Assembly: GCA_046048295.1 (NCBI GenBank) | Contig: JBJOGJ010000083.1 | Location: forward strand, 1-14,571 | Direction of reading: 5' to 3' | DNA length: 14,571 bases | Source of the DNA: CBDCWA01 sp046048295 | GTDB lineage: Bacteria; Pseudomonadota; Alphaproteobacteria; Rhizobiales; Hyphomicrobiaceae | In this document: positions 14,344 through 14,571 of the stretch, piece after piece | Numbering within the stretch: the stretch's first letter is position 1 | Layout: every line of letters starts with the position of its first letter | Program-made: the position numbers and the translations under genes | The notes under the pieces: model-generated | The model's input: the letters and a program-made list of their open reading frames with translations, nothing else | The model's database searches: none | What the model was told of the DNA's origin: nothing

Positions 14344-14375
14344 TTTCTCAACATCGGCAGGCCGATGTTGAGGAA
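14344..14375. terminator. Strong hairpin downstream of hisF
   Basis: CTCAACATCGGC (14347-14358) and GCCGATGTTGAG (14361-14372) form a perfect 12-bp stem with a 2-base gap; G-T and A-T pairs extend it by about three. It starts 19-22 bases after the hisF stop. There is no T-run on either side, so it is not a textbook intrinsic terminator, but its position fits transcript end or 3' protection. It adjoins the terminal repeat and may belong to it; the left copy lacks it. Confidence 0.55.
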
Positions 14376-14392
14376 GTTCCACGCCAGCGGCG

Positions 14393-14517
14393 CCACAGGC
14401 GGTCGGCCCTGGCGGTTTGCGGCATTCCAAATCTGTTCCCCATAATAGGGGGCGGGACGGCACGGGCCGTCGATTAGTAATTAAGATGGGACCGGAGCCG
14501 TCCCGCGCCTGGGGCAC
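14393..14517 (-). repeat. Structured dispersed repeat, right copy (inverted)
   Basis: This is the reverse-oriented partner of the repeat at 16-139. The long-range stem is conserved exactly (14452-14461 with 14497-14506), as are the local hairpins. The CCCC/GGGG loop is one base longer here (ATAATA against ATAAA on the plus strand). Weaker similarity continues for about 22 bases to 14539. The remaining 14540-14571 shows no gene I can support. Confidence 0.85.
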
Positions 14518-14571
14518 TTGTCGCCCGACACCGGTCCATCTCACCAGTGCGGTCACCTGCATTCGTGGCCA

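Overview
The window looks like chromosome from an alphaproteobacterium, most likely of the Hyphomicrobiales. This rests on the linkage of hslV/hslU with hisB, a DUF2628 gene, hisH, hisA and hisF, on a secreted basic protein with a BA14K-like tail, on an alphaproteobacterial-type LexA operator (GTTC-N7-GTTC), and on high-GC codon use. No database search was possible, so families are named from motifs I recognise. No RNA gene, CRISPR array or transposase was found.

Layout. (1) Positions 1-139 hold one copy of a structured repeat of about 124 bp. (2) Positions 272-4000 carry a GMC-type flavin oxidoreductase on the plus strand, facing a minus-strand pair (a DUF1428 protein and an AHSA1-VOC fusion). 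A MarR regulator is divergent from that pair, and the shared promoter region has clear palindromic operator candidates. (3) Positions 3969-6052, minus strand, hold a TIM-barrel protein fused to a cupin and an aldo/keto reductase, both downstream of hslU. (4) Positions 6109-8533, minus strand, hold hslV, a GNAT acetyltransferase and hslU, tightly packed: the two-part HslUV protease with an acetyltransferase between its genes. (5) From 8650, plus strand, run hisB, DUF2628, hisH, hisA and hisF. These cover the imidazoleglycerol-phosphate dehydratase, HisA isomerase and HisFH synthase steps of histidine synthesis. The his series is interrupted by four minus-strand genes: a BA14K-like exported protein, a small Cas2-fold/SinR-like protein, a small putative HTH protein, and a protein with an unusual twin CX6C motif. 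(6) Positions 14326-14571 hold a strong hairpin after hisF and the second copy of the terminal repeat, inverted relative to the first.

The most notable finding is at 11599-11660. Two sites fit the alphaproteobacterial LexA box exactly and lie directly upstream of the small SinR/Cas2-like gene. This suggests a stand-alone, DNA-damage-inducible Cas2-fold protein with no CRISPR nearby. Also worth attention are the inverted structured repeats bounding the window, the barrel-cupin fusion, and the MarR-controlled AHSA1-VOC operon.
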